From: Streptomyces sp. V3I8
GTDB taxonomy: Bacteria; Actinomycetota; Actinomycetes; Streptomycetales; Streptomycetaceae
NCBI RefSeq assembly: GCF_030817535.1
Contig: NZ_JAUSZL010000002.1
Coordinates: 7,192,001-7,256,000, forward strand
Direction: 5' to 3'
Length of the DNA stretch: 64,000 bases
Part shown: in pieces, positions 22,257 to 31,712 of the stretch
Numbering within the stretch: the first letter of the stretch is position 1
How the letters are laid out: every line of letters begins with the position of its first letter
Notes under the pieces: model-generated
What the model saw: only the letters and a program-made list of their open reading frames with translations
What the model was told of the DNA's origin: nothing
Database searches by the model: none
Program-made: the position numbers and the translations under genes

Positions 22257-22898
22257 GCCGCCGCCCTCCTCGCCGGAGAAGACCTGGAGCAGCCAGGCGG
22301 AGAACGACCCCGTCACCGCGCCGAGCAGCGCGAGCCCGCAGGCCATCAGCCCCACCGCGATCACCCGTCCGGCGGCGGTCACGGGAGCCACGTCGCCGTA
22401 CCCCACGGTCGCCAGCGTCGCGCAGGTCCACCACGCCGCGTCGCCGAAGGTACGGATCGTCGCGCCCGGCGCCGTGCGTTCCTGCTGGTACACGGCGAGC
22501 GCGCCCGCGAAGCCGAGCAGGGTGACCGCGAGACCCGCGTACGTGATCACGCGCGCGTGCAGGGCGAGCCGCGGCCTGCCCCGCCGGCGCTGCACGGCCT
22601 CGTAGACCTTCACGACGCGCAGCGGACGCAGGAGCGGCAGCAGCAGGACGAGCGTGTCCAGCCAGTGCGTCCGGACGAAGCGGGGGCCCTGGCCGCTCAG
22701 CCGCCAGCGCACGGTGTAGTCGAGGGCGAACACCGCCCAGGCTCCCAGGACCACCGCCAGGCAGGCGGCCCGCCAGAACTCCGGCAGCCCCTCGGCCAGG
22801 ACCCGGATCGCGTACGAGGTGAGGAAGAGCGCCGAGGCGACGGCGAGCGGTGCCTCGGTACGCCGTTCCCAGTGTGTCGTGCGGCTGTCGTCGTCCAT
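22233..22898 (-). CDS. Potassium channel family membrane protein
   Basis: 221 residues. Several membrane helices precede an ion-channel pore: AAWWTCATLATVGYGDVAPV carries the selectivity filter TVGYGD near residue 163, followed by the inner helix VIAVGLMACGLALLGAVTGS. An S4-like stretch (LLRPLRVVKVYEAVQRRRG) suggests a voltage-sensor-type layout. ATG 22898 with GAGG upstream. Convergent with thrS. Confidence 0.88.
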   Translation of the reverse strand: MDDDSRTTHWERRTEAPLAVASALFLTSYAIRVLAEGLPEFWRAACLAVVLGAWAVFALDYTVRWRLSGQGPRFVRTHWLDTLVLLLPLLRPLRVVKVYEAVQRRRGRPRLALHARVITYAGLAVTLLGFAGALAVYQQERTAPGATIRTFGDAAWWTCATLATVGYGDVAPVTAAGRVIAVGLMACGLALLGAVTGSFSAWLLQVFSGEEGGGSGEPPGS

Positions 22899-22977
22899 CG
22901 CCTCAGCTTGGCGGGGAGCCCTTCGGCGCGGTACCCGCCGACACGTCGTGAACGGGCGAAGCCATATGCTGCCTCTC

Positions 22978-23526
22978 ATGACGAGTGAGCCGGAGCAGCA
23001 GATCGGAGTCGGCACACAGGACGCGTTCCAGCGCCTGTGGACGCCCCACCGGATGGCGTACATCCAGGGTGAGAACAAGCCCACCGGCCCCGAGGCCGGC
23101 GACGGCTGCCCCTTCTGCTCGATCCCGGCGCTGTCCGACGAGGACGGGCTCGTCCTCAAACGCGGCGAGCAGGTCTACGCGGTGCTCAACCTGTACCCGT
23201 ACAACGGCGGGCACCTGATGGTCGTGCCCTACCGGCACGTCGCGGACTACACCGGTCTGACCGCCCCGGAGACGGCCGAGCTCGGTGAACTGACCAAGCA
23301 GGCGATGACCGCGCTGCGGACCGCCTCCGGCGCGCACGGCTTCAACATCGGCATGAACCAGGGCTCGGTCGCGGGCGCCGGCATCGCCGCCCACCTCCAC
23401 CAGCACATCGTGCCCCGCTGGGGCGGCGACACGAACTTCATGCCGGTGGTCGGCCACACCCGGGTGCTGCCGCAGCTCCTCGCCGACACCCGCAAGATGC
23501 TCGCGGAGGCCTGGCCCTCGGCCTGA
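22978..23526 (+). CDS. HIT-family nucleotide hydrolase or transferase
   Basis: 182 residues. CPFCSIP zinc pair, NLYPYNGGHLMVVPYRHVAD, and the histidine triad AAHLHQHIVPRW. Family members hydrolyse or transfer nucleoside monophosphates, and the size with CPFC fits the Ap4A phosphorylase-like branch. ATG 22978 is taken; an ATG twelve bases upstream is in frame too. It opens the group leading toward the phosphatidylinositol genes, as in other Streptomyces. Confidence 0.9.
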   Translation: MTSEPEQQIGVGTQDAFQRLWTPHRMAYIQGENKPTGPEAGDGCPFCSIPALSDEDGLVLKRGEQVYAVLNLYPYNGGHLMVVPYRHVADYTGLTAPETAELGELTKQAMTALRTASGAHGFNIGMNQGSVAGAGIAAHLHQHIVPRWGGDTNFMPVVGHTRVLPQLLADTRKMLAEAWPSA

Positions 23527-23581
23527 GCCTCCCGCGGCTGTCCACGGGAGGCGGGGCCGGGCCGCGCGGACGTCCGCGCGG
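23527..23581. terminator. Two adjacent hairpins between convergent genes
   Basis: GCCTCCCG (23527-23534) with CGGGAGGC (23545-23552), and the perfect palindrome CCGCGCGGACGTCCGCGCGG (23562-23581). They lie between the HIT gene and the convergent membrane-protein gene. Confidence 0.6.
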
Positions 23582-23590
23582 CGTGGACGC

Positions 23591-25252
23591 CTATGCGTCG
23601 TAGAGGTCCGCCTTCCTGGGGGAGACGTCCTGGACGGCCGTGCTGAGGTTGGACGAACGGCTGCCGAACCTCTCGGTGTCCACGCCGTTCTCCTTCAGCA
23701 CACGGATCGCGGCCGCGTGCACCACGCGCAGCACGGGTGTCGCGGCGCGCAGGGCGTCGTCGGCCATGAAGCGGTGCCGCCAGGGCTTGGCCGCCCAGGC
23801 GTGCCGCAGGCCGAACGGCTCCGGCAGGATCAGCTTGCCGCCGAGGTGGTCGAGGATCGGCGGGTACCAGGTGAAGGGCGCGCGCACCGCGAGCCGTACG
23901 ACCTCGTCGGCGTCGATGAGGGGCAGCTTCTGGGTCTTCGTCTCCCAGAACCTGACGGTCTTCGGGACCGTCTTCGTCTTGGCGGCGGGCCCGCTGGTGA
24001 ACAGCGAGTGCACGGGTCCCAGGGCGTGACCGGTGACCTCGATGCGCAGCGTCTCGTGCAGCACGGTCACGGTGATCAGCATGGTGATGATCAACTGCCC
24101 GTCCCAGAGCGTCCACTGCACGCCGAGGTAGTGGCGGTCACCGCTGCCGAACTGCTGCTTGTTGCAGATCTCCTGTATTTTGTGCGTCTTGACCTGGTAC
24201 GCGTCCACGTCCGTGCCGCCCGGCCGCGAGACCGATCCGGCGTTCTCGTTGATCGGCGTGACCACCCAGTGCTTCACCGAGGGCGCGGGGAAACCGCCGG
24301 TGTTGAGCGGCCCCCGCTCCAGCATGCGCAACTGGTCGTGGATCGACCGGATGACGTCCCAGCTGCGGAACCCGTGGATCTCCTTGGTGGGATCGGCCGG
24401 CACCAGGTCCTCGGCGAGCTGCCAGCTGCCCCAGCGCGTGCCCATGCCGAGTATTCCCTTGGGGCCCGCGTAGAAGACCGCGTTCGACCGCTGCTCGGCG
24501 CTGAGCTTCGCCAGGCCCTGGCGCAGCGCCTCGGCCGCCGTCTCGCCGGGGCTGCCGGGCACCGCCTCGGGGATCTTCGCGCCGATGCCGCCGCCGGCCA
24601 GCAGGCTGCTCCAGCGGTCCCGCAGGTCACGGGCGGTGCGCTCGCAGATCTGCTTGGCCCAGACCCAGCCGAGGACAGGCGCGACGATCGCGGCGCGCGC
24701 GTACCAGGCCCAGAAGCCGGTGAACGGCATCTTGAGCAGGAAGAGGACGGCCAGCGCGCCCACCCCGACCAGGACGGTGGTGGCGAGGGCGCCGGCCCGC
24801 TTGTCCGCGGACTTGGCGACCGACCTGCGGATCGTGAAGACCAGCAGCCACAGCAGCAGACCGGGCAGGAAGATCACACCGGTCAGCACCATCACCGCCG
24901 TGAGCCAGCTGTCCCGCTCCTTGCGGATGCGGTTCGCCGCGAGGCAGTGCTCGACGACCACCTGCGGCTCCGTGCCGAAGGACTGGATGAGCGCGGCGCG
25001 GTTGCCGCCCAGCATCCGGACCTGCACGGCCCGGGAGAAGGCCTCGCCCAGGTTGGGCTTGAATATCGACGCCCAGGAAAGGCCGGGCGTGACGGTCGAC
25101 TTGTGCCATTCGCTGTTGGCGTCCAGGATCACCTCGACCGGACTGTCCCGGTACGCGGCGGAGGCCAGCGCGAACGTCGCCGCCGTCTGTCCCGCGGAAC
25201 CCGAGAGCGGAACCTGTGCCCCGGGCCTGAAATCGAATCCCTCGTCCGCCAT
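23591..25252 (-). CDS. Large conserved membrane protein, function unknown
   Basis: 553 residues. Two hydrophobic helical pairs lie at about residues 120-210 (MVLTGVIFLPGLLLWLLVF and LATTVLVGVGALAVLFLLKM); a long soluble part follows, with AGPKGILGMGTRWGSWQLAE and FTWYPPILDHLGGKLILPEP, and a further hydrophobic stretch near IITMLITVTVLHETL. ATG 25252 with a G-rich stretch upstream. Not recognised as a named family. The 177-base gap to the EF-G-like gene upstream contains TTGATCA twice and no other gene. Confidence 0.7.
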   Translation of the reverse strand: MADEGFDFRPGAQVPLSGSAGQTAATFALASAAYRDSPVEVILDANSEWHKSTVTPGLSWASIFKPNLGEAFSRAVQVRMLGGNRAALIQSFGTEPQVVVEHCLAANRIRKERDSWLTAVMVLTGVIFLPGLLLWLLVFTIRRSVAKSADKRAGALATTVLVGVGALAVLFLLKMPFTGFWAWYARAAIVAPVLGWVWAKQICERTARDLRDRWSSLLAGGGIGAKIPEAVPGSPGETAAEALRQGLAKLSAEQRSNAVFYAGPKGILGMGTRWGSWQLAEDLVPADPTKEIHGFRSWDVIRSIHDQLRMLERGPLNTGGFPAPSVKHWVVTPINENAGSVSRPGGTDVDAYQVKTHKIQEICNKQQFGSGDRHYLGVQWTLWDGQLIITMLITVTVLHETLRIEVTGHALGPVHSLFTSGPAAKTKTVPKTVRFWETKTQKLPLIDADEVVRLAVRAPFTWYPPILDHLGGKLILPEPFGLRHAWAAKPWRHRFMADDALRAATPVLRVVHAAAIRVLKENGVDTERFGSRSSNLSTAVQDVSPRKADLYDA

Positions 25253-25428
25253 GCCGCCCCCATCGCCGCCGTGCCCCGCTCTGCGGCTCTTCCCGACTTC
25301 CGTGCTCCGCACACCTGTTGATCAGGTCATCGTCTTGATCAGTTCCCAGAGTATCCGCAGGAACGGACATCCGTCGGCGGACGGACGCAACCGCCCGCCG
25401 ACCCGGAGGGATCCGGAGAGGACGTCAA

Positions 25429-27636
25429 CTAGGCCTTCCCCTGCGCCTGTTCGCGGATCCGGTCGGTCAATTGCGGTGGCATCGGCTCGTGCCGGGCGTA
25501 GACGCGGTGGAAACGCGCGGTGCCGTGCGAGAGGGAACGCAGATCGACCGCGTACCGCCCGATCTCGATCTCGGGCACCTCGGCCCGTACGAGGGTCCGG
25601 GCACCGGGCGACTGCTCGGTGCCGATGACCCGGCCGCGCCGCCCCGACAGGTCGCTCATCACGGCCCCCACGTACTCGTCGCCCACCAGGACCGTCACCT
25701 CCGCGACCGGTTCCAGGAGATGGATCCTGGCGTCGGCCGCGGCCTCCCGCAGGGCGAGCGCGCCGGCGGTCTGGAACGCGGCATCCGAGGAGTCCACCGA
25801 GTGCGCCTTGCCGTCACGCAGCGTGATCCGCACGTCGATGAGCGGGTAGCCGGCGGCCACCCCCCTGGCGGCCTGGGCGCGCACCCCCTTCTCCACGGAC
25901 GGGATGAACTGCCGGGGCACCGCCCCGCCCACCACCTTGTCGACGAACTCGACGCCGGAGCCGCCGGGCAGCGGCTCCACCTCGATCTCGCAGATCGCGT
26001 ACTGCCCGTGCCCCCCGGACTGCTTCACATGGCGCCCGCGCCCCGCCGACCTCGCGGCGAACGTCTCCCGCAGGGACACCTTGTGCGGTACGACGTCGAC
26101 CTGGACGCCGTAGCGGCTGCGCAGCCGCTCCAGGGCGACGTCCGCGTGCGCCTCGCCCAGGCACCACAGGACGACCTGGTGGGTGGCCTGGTTCTGCTCC
26201 AGGCGCATCGTCGGGTCCTCGGCGACCAGCCGGCCGAGCCCCTGGGAGAGCTTGTCCTCGTCGGCCTTGCTGTGCGCCTGGACGGCGAGCGGCAGCAGCG
26301 GGTCGGGCATCTCCCACGGTTCCATGAGGAGCGGCTCGTCCCTGGCGGAGAGCGTGTCACCGGTCTCGGCGCGGCTCAGCTTGGCCACGCAGGCGAGATC
26401 ACCGGCGATGGCGTGCGTGAGGGCCCGCTGCTGCTTGCCGAAAGGGGCGGACAGGGCGCCGATGCGTTCGTCCGCCTCGTGCAGGGCACGGCCCTCGTGG
26501 CCGCGGTCGGCGAGCCCGTGCCCGGAGACGTGCACGGTCTCGTCGGGGCGCAGCGTCCCGGAGAACACCCGCACCATCGAGACCCGGCCCACATAGGGGT
26601 CGGAGGCGGTCTTCACGACCTCGGCGACCAGCGGACCGTCCGGGTCGCAGGCCCCGACCCGGCGCTCCCTGCCGTCCGGGGTGGTGACCGCCGGCGCCGC
26701 GCGCTCCAGCGGGGTCGGGAAGCCGCCGGTGATCAGTTCGAGGAGTTCCACCGTGCCGAGCCCTTGACGGGCGCCCTCGGCGGCGGGCGCGGCGGCCAGC
26801 ACCGGATGGAAGACGCCGCGCGCGACGGCCCGCTCCAGATCCTGCACGAGGGTCGTGAACTCGATCTCCTCGCCGCCCAGATAGCGGTCCATGAGGGTCT
26901 CGTCCTCGCTCTCCGAGATGATCCCCTCGATGAGCCGGTTGCGGGCCGCCTCGATGAGCGGCAGCTGCTCGGGGCCCGGCTCGGACTCCTTGCGCTCCCC
27001 GGAGGCGTAGTCGAACAGCCGCCGCGAGAGCAGCCCGACCAACCCCGTCACCGAGGTGTGCCCGTCGGGGCCCTGGGGGCCGTGCAGCGGCAGGTAGAGC
27101 GGCAGCACGGCGTCGGGGTCGTCGGCGCCGAAGGCCTGCGCGCAGATCCGGGTCATCTCCTCGAAGTCGGCCCGGGCCGACTCCAGGTGCGTCACCACGA
27201 TGGCCCGGGGCATGCCGACCGCCGCGCACTCCTCCCACACCATCCGGGTGGAGCCGTCCACGCCGTCCGAGGCCGAGACGACGAAGAGGGCCGCGTCCGC
27301 CGCCCGCAGACCGGCCCTCAGTTCGCCGACGAAATCGGCGTACCCGGGAGTGTCGAGGACGTTGATCTTGTATCCGTCCCAGTCGAGCGGTACCAGGGAG
27401 AGCTGGACCGAACGCTGCTGACGGTGCTCGATCTCGTCGTAGTCGGATATCGTGCCGCCGTCCTCCACGCGGCCCGCCCGGTTCACCGCTCCCGCCGTCA
27501 GGGCGAGAGCCTCCACCAGGGTCGTCTTGCCCGATCCGCTGTGGCCGACCAGCACCACATTCCGTACGGACGCGGGGTGGTCGGCCGCCGTAGCCCTGCC
27601 GGCGGCTCCGGGACGTGCGTTCGCCTTGTCGCCCAT
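25429..27636 (-). CDS. EF-G-like translational GTPase (EF-G2 type)
   Basis: 735 residues. P-loop GHSGSGKT (31-38), switch region QRSVQLSLVPLDWDGYKINV, DTPGYADF (G3), and VVTHLE in place of the usual NKxD (G4), a known trait of the EF-G-like branch. EF-G domains II-V follow (GTLRPDETVHVSGHG, ARGVAAGYPLIDVRITLRDG, MSDLSGRRGRVIGTEQ). The role in Streptomyces is not settled; it is not the essential EF-G. ATG 27636 has GGGAGG at eight bases. Divergent from the phosphatidylinositol operon across about 215 bases. Confidence 0.88.
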   Translation of the reverse strand: MGDKANARPGAAGRATAADHPASVRNVVLVGHSGSGKTTLVEALALTAGAVNRAGRVEDGGTISDYDEIEHRQQRSVQLSLVPLDWDGYKINVLDTPGYADFVGELRAGLRAADAALFVVSASDGVDGSTRMVWEECAAVGMPRAIVVTHLESARADFEEMTRICAQAFGADDPDAVLPLYLPLHGPQGPDGHTSVTGLVGLLSRRLFDYASGERKESEPGPEQLPLIEAARNRLIEGIISESEDETLMDRYLGGEEIEFTTLVQDLERAVARGVFHPVLAAAPAAEGARQGLGTVELLELITGGFPTPLERAAPAVTTPDGRERRVGACDPDGPLVAEVVKTASDPYVGRVSMVRVFSGTLRPDETVHVSGHGLADRGHEGRALHEADERIGALSAPFGKQQRALTHAIAGDLACVAKLSRAETGDTLSARDEPLLMEPWEMPDPLLPLAVQAHSKADEDKLSQGLGRLVAEDPTMRLEQNQATHQVVLWCLGEAHADVALERLRSRYGVQVDVVPHKVSLRETFAARSAGRGRHVKQSGGHGQYAICEIEVEPLPGGSGVEFVDKVVGGAVPRQFIPSVEKGVRAQAARGVAAGYPLIDVRITLRDGKAHSVDSSDAAFQTAGALALREAAADARIHLLEPVAEVTVLVGDEYVGAVMSDLSGRRGRVIGTEQSPGARTLVRAEVPEIEIGRYAVDLRSLSHGTARFHRVYARHEPMPPQLTDRIREQAQGKA

Positions 27637-27851
27637 GGACTTGCCTCCCGTACACGGTGAGGTCACTGTGGGCGCGGGCCTGCCGATCCGCGTACGGCGG
27701 CTCCGGTGGCGCCCGCGGTGCCATCGAGCTTCGCACCCGGGTCACGGTGCGTCCATACACCGGACGCGATCGTGCCGCGGCCCCGGATGTCACCAGGACG
27801 TGACCCGGGGCGCGGGTGCCCGACCGTCGCACACGCGCACGCGTGACTACG

Positions 27852-28619
27852 ATGGGCCAGCCGGTGGCCAGCAGGGGCCGCCCGGCCACACCGACCCTCG
27901 GGAAGGCCATGCTGAACAAGTACGCGCGTGCATTCTTCACGCGTGTCCTCACACCGTTCGCCGCGTTTCTCATCCGCCGGGGGGTGAGCCCCGACACGGT
28001 CACCCTCCTGGGCACGGCCGGAGTCGTGGCGGGCGCGCTGGTCTTCTTCCCCCGTGGAGAGCTCTTCTGGGGCACGATCGTCATCACGCTCTTCGTCTTC
28101 TCGGACCTGGTCGACGGCAACATGGCGCGCCAGCTGGGCCGCTCCAGCCGCTGGGGCGCCTTCCTCGACTCGACGCTCGACCGGGTCGCCGACAGCGCGG
28201 TCTTCGGCGGGTTCGCGCTCTGGTACGCGGGCGGCGGGGACGACAACGTCCTGTGCGCCGTTTCGATCTTCTGCCTGGCCAGCGGCCAGGTGGTGTCGTA
28301 CACCAAGGCGCGGGGCGAGTCGATCGGGCTGCCCGTCGCCGTCAACGGCCTCGTCGAGCGCGCCGAGCGCCTGGTGATCTCACTGGTCGCGGCCGGCCTG
28401 GCGGGCTTCCACAAGACCTTCGGCGTGCCCGGCATCGACGTGCTGCTGCCGATCGCGCTGTGGGCCGTCGCCGCGGGCAGCGTCGTCACGCTGGTCCAGC
28501 GCGTGGTCACGGTGCGCCGCGAGGCCGCCGAGGCCGACGCGGCGGTCGTCGCACCGCCGGGGGACGCGTCCGGGAACGCGCCGGAGGGCACCCCGCGCAA
28601 CAGCGGGGCCACCTCGTGA
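27852..28619 (+). CDS. pgsA: Phosphatidylinositol phosphate synthase (CDP-alcohol phosphatidyltransferase)
   Basis: 255 residues. The CDP-alcohol phosphotransferase motif is DLVDGNMARQLGRSSRWGAF plus LDSTLDRVAD (residues about 84-112), with the required spaced aspartates; several membrane helices surround it. In Actinobacteria with this neighbourhood (acyltransferase and PimA next) the enzyme joins CDP-diacylglycerol and inositol phosphate, the first step to phosphatidylinositol and mannosides. ATG 27852 is chosen; GTG 27843 is close. Its stop overlaps the next start (GTGA). Confidence 0.9.
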   Translation: MGQPVASRGRPATPTLGKAMLNKYARAFFTRVLTPFAAFLIRRGVSPDTVTLLGTAGVVAGALVFFPRGELFWGTIVITLFVFSDLVDGNMARQLGRSSRWGAFLDSTLDRVADSAVFGGFALWYAGGGDDNVLCAVSIFCLASGQVVSYTKARGESIGLPVAVNGLVERAERLVISLVAAGLAGFHKTFGVPGIDVLLPIALWAVAAGSVVTLVQRVVTVRREAAEADAAVVAPPGDASGNAPEGTPRNSGATS

Positions 28620-29602
28620 GCGGACTGCGGGACCAGCTCTCGTACGCGGCGTACGCGGCGGGCTGGGGAGCAGTCAAGAAGCTCCCCGAGCCCGTCGCCG
28701 TGCGCCTGGGCCGGACCATCGCCGACCTCGCCTGGAAGCGGCGCGGCAAGGGCGTACTGCGCCTGGAGTCGAACTACGCGCGCGTGCTGCCGGACGCGTC
28801 ACCCGAACGGCTCGCGGAGCTCTCCCGCGCGGGCATGCGCTCGTACCTGCGCTACTGGATGGAGTCGTTCCGGCTGCCCGTCTGGAGCGAGGAGCGCATC
28901 AGGAACGGCTTCGAACCGGAAGACACCCATCATCTGCACGAGGCGCTCGCCTCGGGCAGGGGTGTCGTCGTCGCGCTGCCGCACCTCGGGAACTGGGATC
29001 TCGCGGGCGCCTGGGCCACCACCGCGCTGGGGATCCCGTTCACGACGGTCGCCGAGCGCCTCAAGCCGGAGAAGCTGTTCGACCGGTTCGTGGCGTACCG
29101 CGAGGGACTCGGCATGGAGGTGGTGCCGCACACGGGGGGCGCCGCGTTCGGCACACTGGCCCGGCGGTTGCGCGGGGGCGGCCTGGTCTGCCTGGTCGCC
29201 GAGCGCGACCTGTCCGCGTCCGGGGTCGAGGTCACCTTCTTCGGGGAGACCACCCGGATGCCCGCGGGGCCGGCCCTGCTCGCCCAGCAGACCGGCGCGG
29301 TGCTGCTGCCGGTGACATTGTGGTACGACGAGTCGCCCGTGATGCGTGGCCGGATCCATCCGCCCGTCGAGGTCCCCGGGTCAGGTACCCGGGCCGAGAA
29401 GACGTCTGTCATGACACAGGCGCTGGCCGACGCCTTCGCCACGGGGATCGCCGACCATCCGGAGGACTGGCACATGCTGCAACGCTTGTGGCTCGCCGAC
29501 CTGGAGCCCCGCCCGAAGCCGTCCGGCGCGCAACCGCCCGCCGGGACGCACGGCACCCGGGACCGGCGCGACGATCAGGTCCGGCCCGGGGAGCGGTCGT
29601 GA
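28616..29602 (+). CDS. Phosphatidylinositol mannoside acyltransferase (PatA-like)
   Basis: 328 residues, LpxL/HtrB-type acyltransferase fold. The catalytic HxxxxD is HLGNWD at about 122-127; also FTTVAERLKPEKLFDRFVAY, AERDLSASGVEVTFFGETTR and the C-terminal HPEDWHMLQRLW. Between PgsA and PimA it should acylate the mannose of phosphatidylinositol mannosides at the inner membrane face. GTG start coupled to pgsA; stop coupled to pimA (GTGA). Confidence 0.9.
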   Translation: MSGLRDQLSYAAYAAGWGAVKKLPEPVAVRLGRTIADLAWKRRGKGVLRLESNYARVLPDASPERLAELSRAGMRSYLRYWMESFRLPVWSEERIRNGFEPEDTHHLHEALASGRGVVVALPHLGNWDLAGAWATTALGIPFTTVAERLKPEKLFDRFVAYREGLGMEVVPHTGGAAFGTLARRLRGGGLVCLVAERDLSASGVEVTFFGETTRMPAGPALLAQQTGAVLLPVTLWYDESPVMRGRIHPPVEVPGSGTRAEKTSVMTQALADAFATGIADHPEDWHMLQRLWLADLEPRPKPSGAQPPAGTHGTRDRRDDQVRPGERS

Positions 29603-30771
29603 GGATCGGCATCGTCTGCCCGTACTCCTGGGACGTGCCCGGAGGGGTCCAGTTCCACATCCGCGACCTGGCCGACCACCTCATCGCGCTCGGGCACCAC
29701 GTGTCCGTCCTCGCCCCCGCCGACGACGAGACACCGCTGCCGCCGTACGTCGTCTCGGCGGGCCGGGCCGTGCCGGTGCGGTACAACGGCTCGGTCGCGC
29801 GCCTCAACTTCGGGTTCCTGTCGGCCGCGCGGGTGCGCCGCTGGCTGCACGACGGCACGTTCGACGTGATCCACATCCACGAGCCGGCCTCGCCCTCCCT
29901 CGGCCTGCTGGCCTGCTGGGCGGCGCAGGGGCCGATCGTCGCCACCTTCCACACGTCGAACCCCCGGTCCCGGGCGATGATCGCCGCGTACCCGATCCTG
30001 CAGCCCGCCCTGGAGAAGATCAGCGCGCGCATCGCGGTGAGCGAGTACGCGCGGCGCACGCTCGTCGAGCACCTGGGCGGTGACGCCGTGGTCATCCCGA
30101 ACGGCGTCGACGTGGACTTCTTCGCGAGGGCCGAGCCCCGGCCCGAGTGGCAGGGCGGCACGATCGGCTTCGTGGGCCGCATCGACGAGCCGCGCAAGGG
30201 CCTGCCCGTCCTCATGAAGGCCCTGCCGAAGATCCTCGCCGAGCGCCCCGGGACCCGGCTGCTGGTCGCCGGGCGCGGCGACGAGAAGGAGGCCGTCGAG
30301 AAGCTTCCCGCGGACCTGCGCCCGCGCGTCGAGTTCCTGGGCATGATCAGCGACGAGGACAAGGCGCGGTTCCTGCGCAGCGTCGACCTGTACGTCGCGC
30401 CCAACACCGGCGGTGAGAGCTTCGGGATCATCCTGGTCGAGGCGATGTCGGCGGGCGCGCCCGTGCTCGCCTCCGACCTCGACGCGTTCGCCCAGGTCCT
30501 CGACCGGGGCGAGGCGGGCGAACTGTTCGCCAACGAGGACGCGGACGCGCTGGCCGCCGCGGCGCTGCGGCTCCTCGGCGACCCGGCGCGACGCACGGAA
30601 CTCCACGAGCGGGGCAGCGCGCACGTGCGGCGCTTCGACTGGTCGACGGTGGGCGCGGACATCCTGTCCGTCTACGAGACCGTCACGGACGGCGCGGCGG
30701 CGGTCGCGGCGGCGGACGACCCGACGGAGCCGGGCGGCCTCCTGGCCCGCTTCGGCCTGGCCCGCGACTGA
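29599..30771 (+). CDS. pimA: Phosphatidylinositol alpha-mannosyltransferase
   Basis: 390-residue GT4-type glycosyltransferase: RIGIVCPYSWDVPGGVQFHI at the N-terminus, VIHIHEPASPSLGLL, VATFHTSNPRSRAM, then FVGRIDEPRKGLPVLMKALP and APNTGGESFGIILVEAMSAG near residue 270 with the donor-binding Glu. It adds the first mannose to phosphatidylinositol from GDP-mannose. GTG coupled to the acyltransferase. Third gene of the operon. Confidence 0.92.
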   Translation: MRIGIVCPYSWDVPGGVQFHIRDLADHLIALGHHVSVLAPADDETPLPPYVVSAGRAVPVRYNGSVARLNFGFLSAARVRRWLHDGTFDVIHIHEPASPSLGLLACWAAQGPIVATFHTSNPRSRAMIAAYPILQPALEKISARIAVSEYARRTLVEHLGGDAVVIPNGVDVDFFARAEPRPEWQGGTIGFVGRIDEPRKGLPVLMKALPKILAERPGTRLLVAGRGDEKEAVEKLPADLRPRVEFLGMISDEDKARFLRSVDLYVAPNTGGESFGIILVEAMSAGAPVLASDLDAFAQVLDRGEAGELFANEDADALAAAALRLLGDPARRTELHERGSAHVRRFDWSTVGADILSVYETVTDGAAAVAAADDPTEPGGLLARFGLARD

Positions 30772-30811
30772 CCCTCCGGGGGTGCGGTGGTTCGGCTGCG
30801 GGCGGGCGGGG

Positions 30812-30935
30812 GCGGGCCGCGCAGTTCCCCCGCCCCCGGGGGCGGGGCTCCGCCCCGGTCCCCGCCCTTTCGCCGGCGGGCTGAAAAGCGCGGCGCAGCC
30901 GGCTTCTCAGGGGCGCGGGGAACTGCGCGGCCCGC
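30812..30935. repeat. Intergenic repeat pair containing GCGGGGAACTGCGCG
   Basis: GCGGGCCGCGCAGTTCCCC (30812-30830) and its exact reverse complement (30917-30935) flank a G+C-rich segment with further hairpins (GGGGCGGGGCTCCGCCCC). The 19-base arms carry the same core as repeats at about 35,434 and 43,751. It fills the 227-base gap after pimA and should fold into a large hairpin. Confidence 0.65.
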
Positions 30936-30998
30936 CCTACCGGGCCCGCACCCGGCACATGAACACCGGGCGGCGCCCCACCGGTAGCGTGTGCGCCC

Positions 30999-31544
30999 GT
31001 GACCTCCACACTGATCTGGATCGTGGTCGCCCTCGTGGCGATCGGCCTCTACCTGAGCTGGACGGCGGGCCGGCTCGACCGGCTGCACTCCCGCATCGAC
31101 GCGGCGCGCGCCGCACTCGACGCACAACTCCTGCGGCGCGCCTCGGTGGCGCAGGAACTGGCCACCTCCGGAGTGCTCGACCCGGCCGCGTCGATGGTGC
31201 TCTACGAGGCGGCGCACGCGGCCCGGCAGGCCGAGGAGGACCACCGGGAGGTCGCCGAGAGCGACCTCAGCCACGCGCTGCGGGCCGTCTTCGGCGAGTC
31301 CGCGCAGGTCGAGGCCGTCCAGGCGGCCCCGGGCGGCGAGGCCGCGGCCCGCGAACTCGCCCAGGCGGTCCGCCGCGTACCGATGGCCCGGCGCTTCCAC
31401 AACGACTCCGTACGCGCGGTCCGCGCCCTGCGCCGCCACCGCACGGTGCGCTGGTTCCGGCTGGCCGGGCACGCGCCGTTCCCGCTGGCCTTCGAGATGG
31501 ACGACGAGCCGCCGACGGCCCTGGCGGACCGCCCCGGAACGTAG
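30999..31544 (+). CDS. Membrane-anchored protein with LemA-like helical region
   Basis: 181 residues. N-terminal membrane helix (LIWIVVALVAIGLYLSW) followed by RLDRLHSRIDAARAALDAQL LRRASVAQELA-like helical sequence, reminiscent of the start of LemA-type proteins, though the rest is not an obvious match. GTG 30999. It precedes pdxS in the same direction. Function unknown. Confidence 0.68.
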   Translation: MTSTLIWIVVALVAIGLYLSWTAGRLDRLHSRIDAARAALDAQLLRRASVAQELATSGVLDPAASMVLYEAAHAARQAEEDHREVAESDLSHALRAVFGESAQVEAVQAAPGGEAAARELAQAVRRVPMARRFHNDSVRAVRALRRHRTVRWFRLAGHAPFPLAFEMDDEPPTALADRPGT

Positions 31545-31712
31545 CCGGGAGCCACCCCCGCGTGGCCCCGCCTACGCCGCCGACCGGCGAAAACATCCAG
31601 AGCGGTACGGAAAATGAGCCACCGGCTCCCCATTGGCCCTTGCTGTGGACTGGTCCGCAGGCGTTACCTCGGTGTCCGTACAACCCCCTCTTCCACCGAG
31701 TGAGGTCACCCC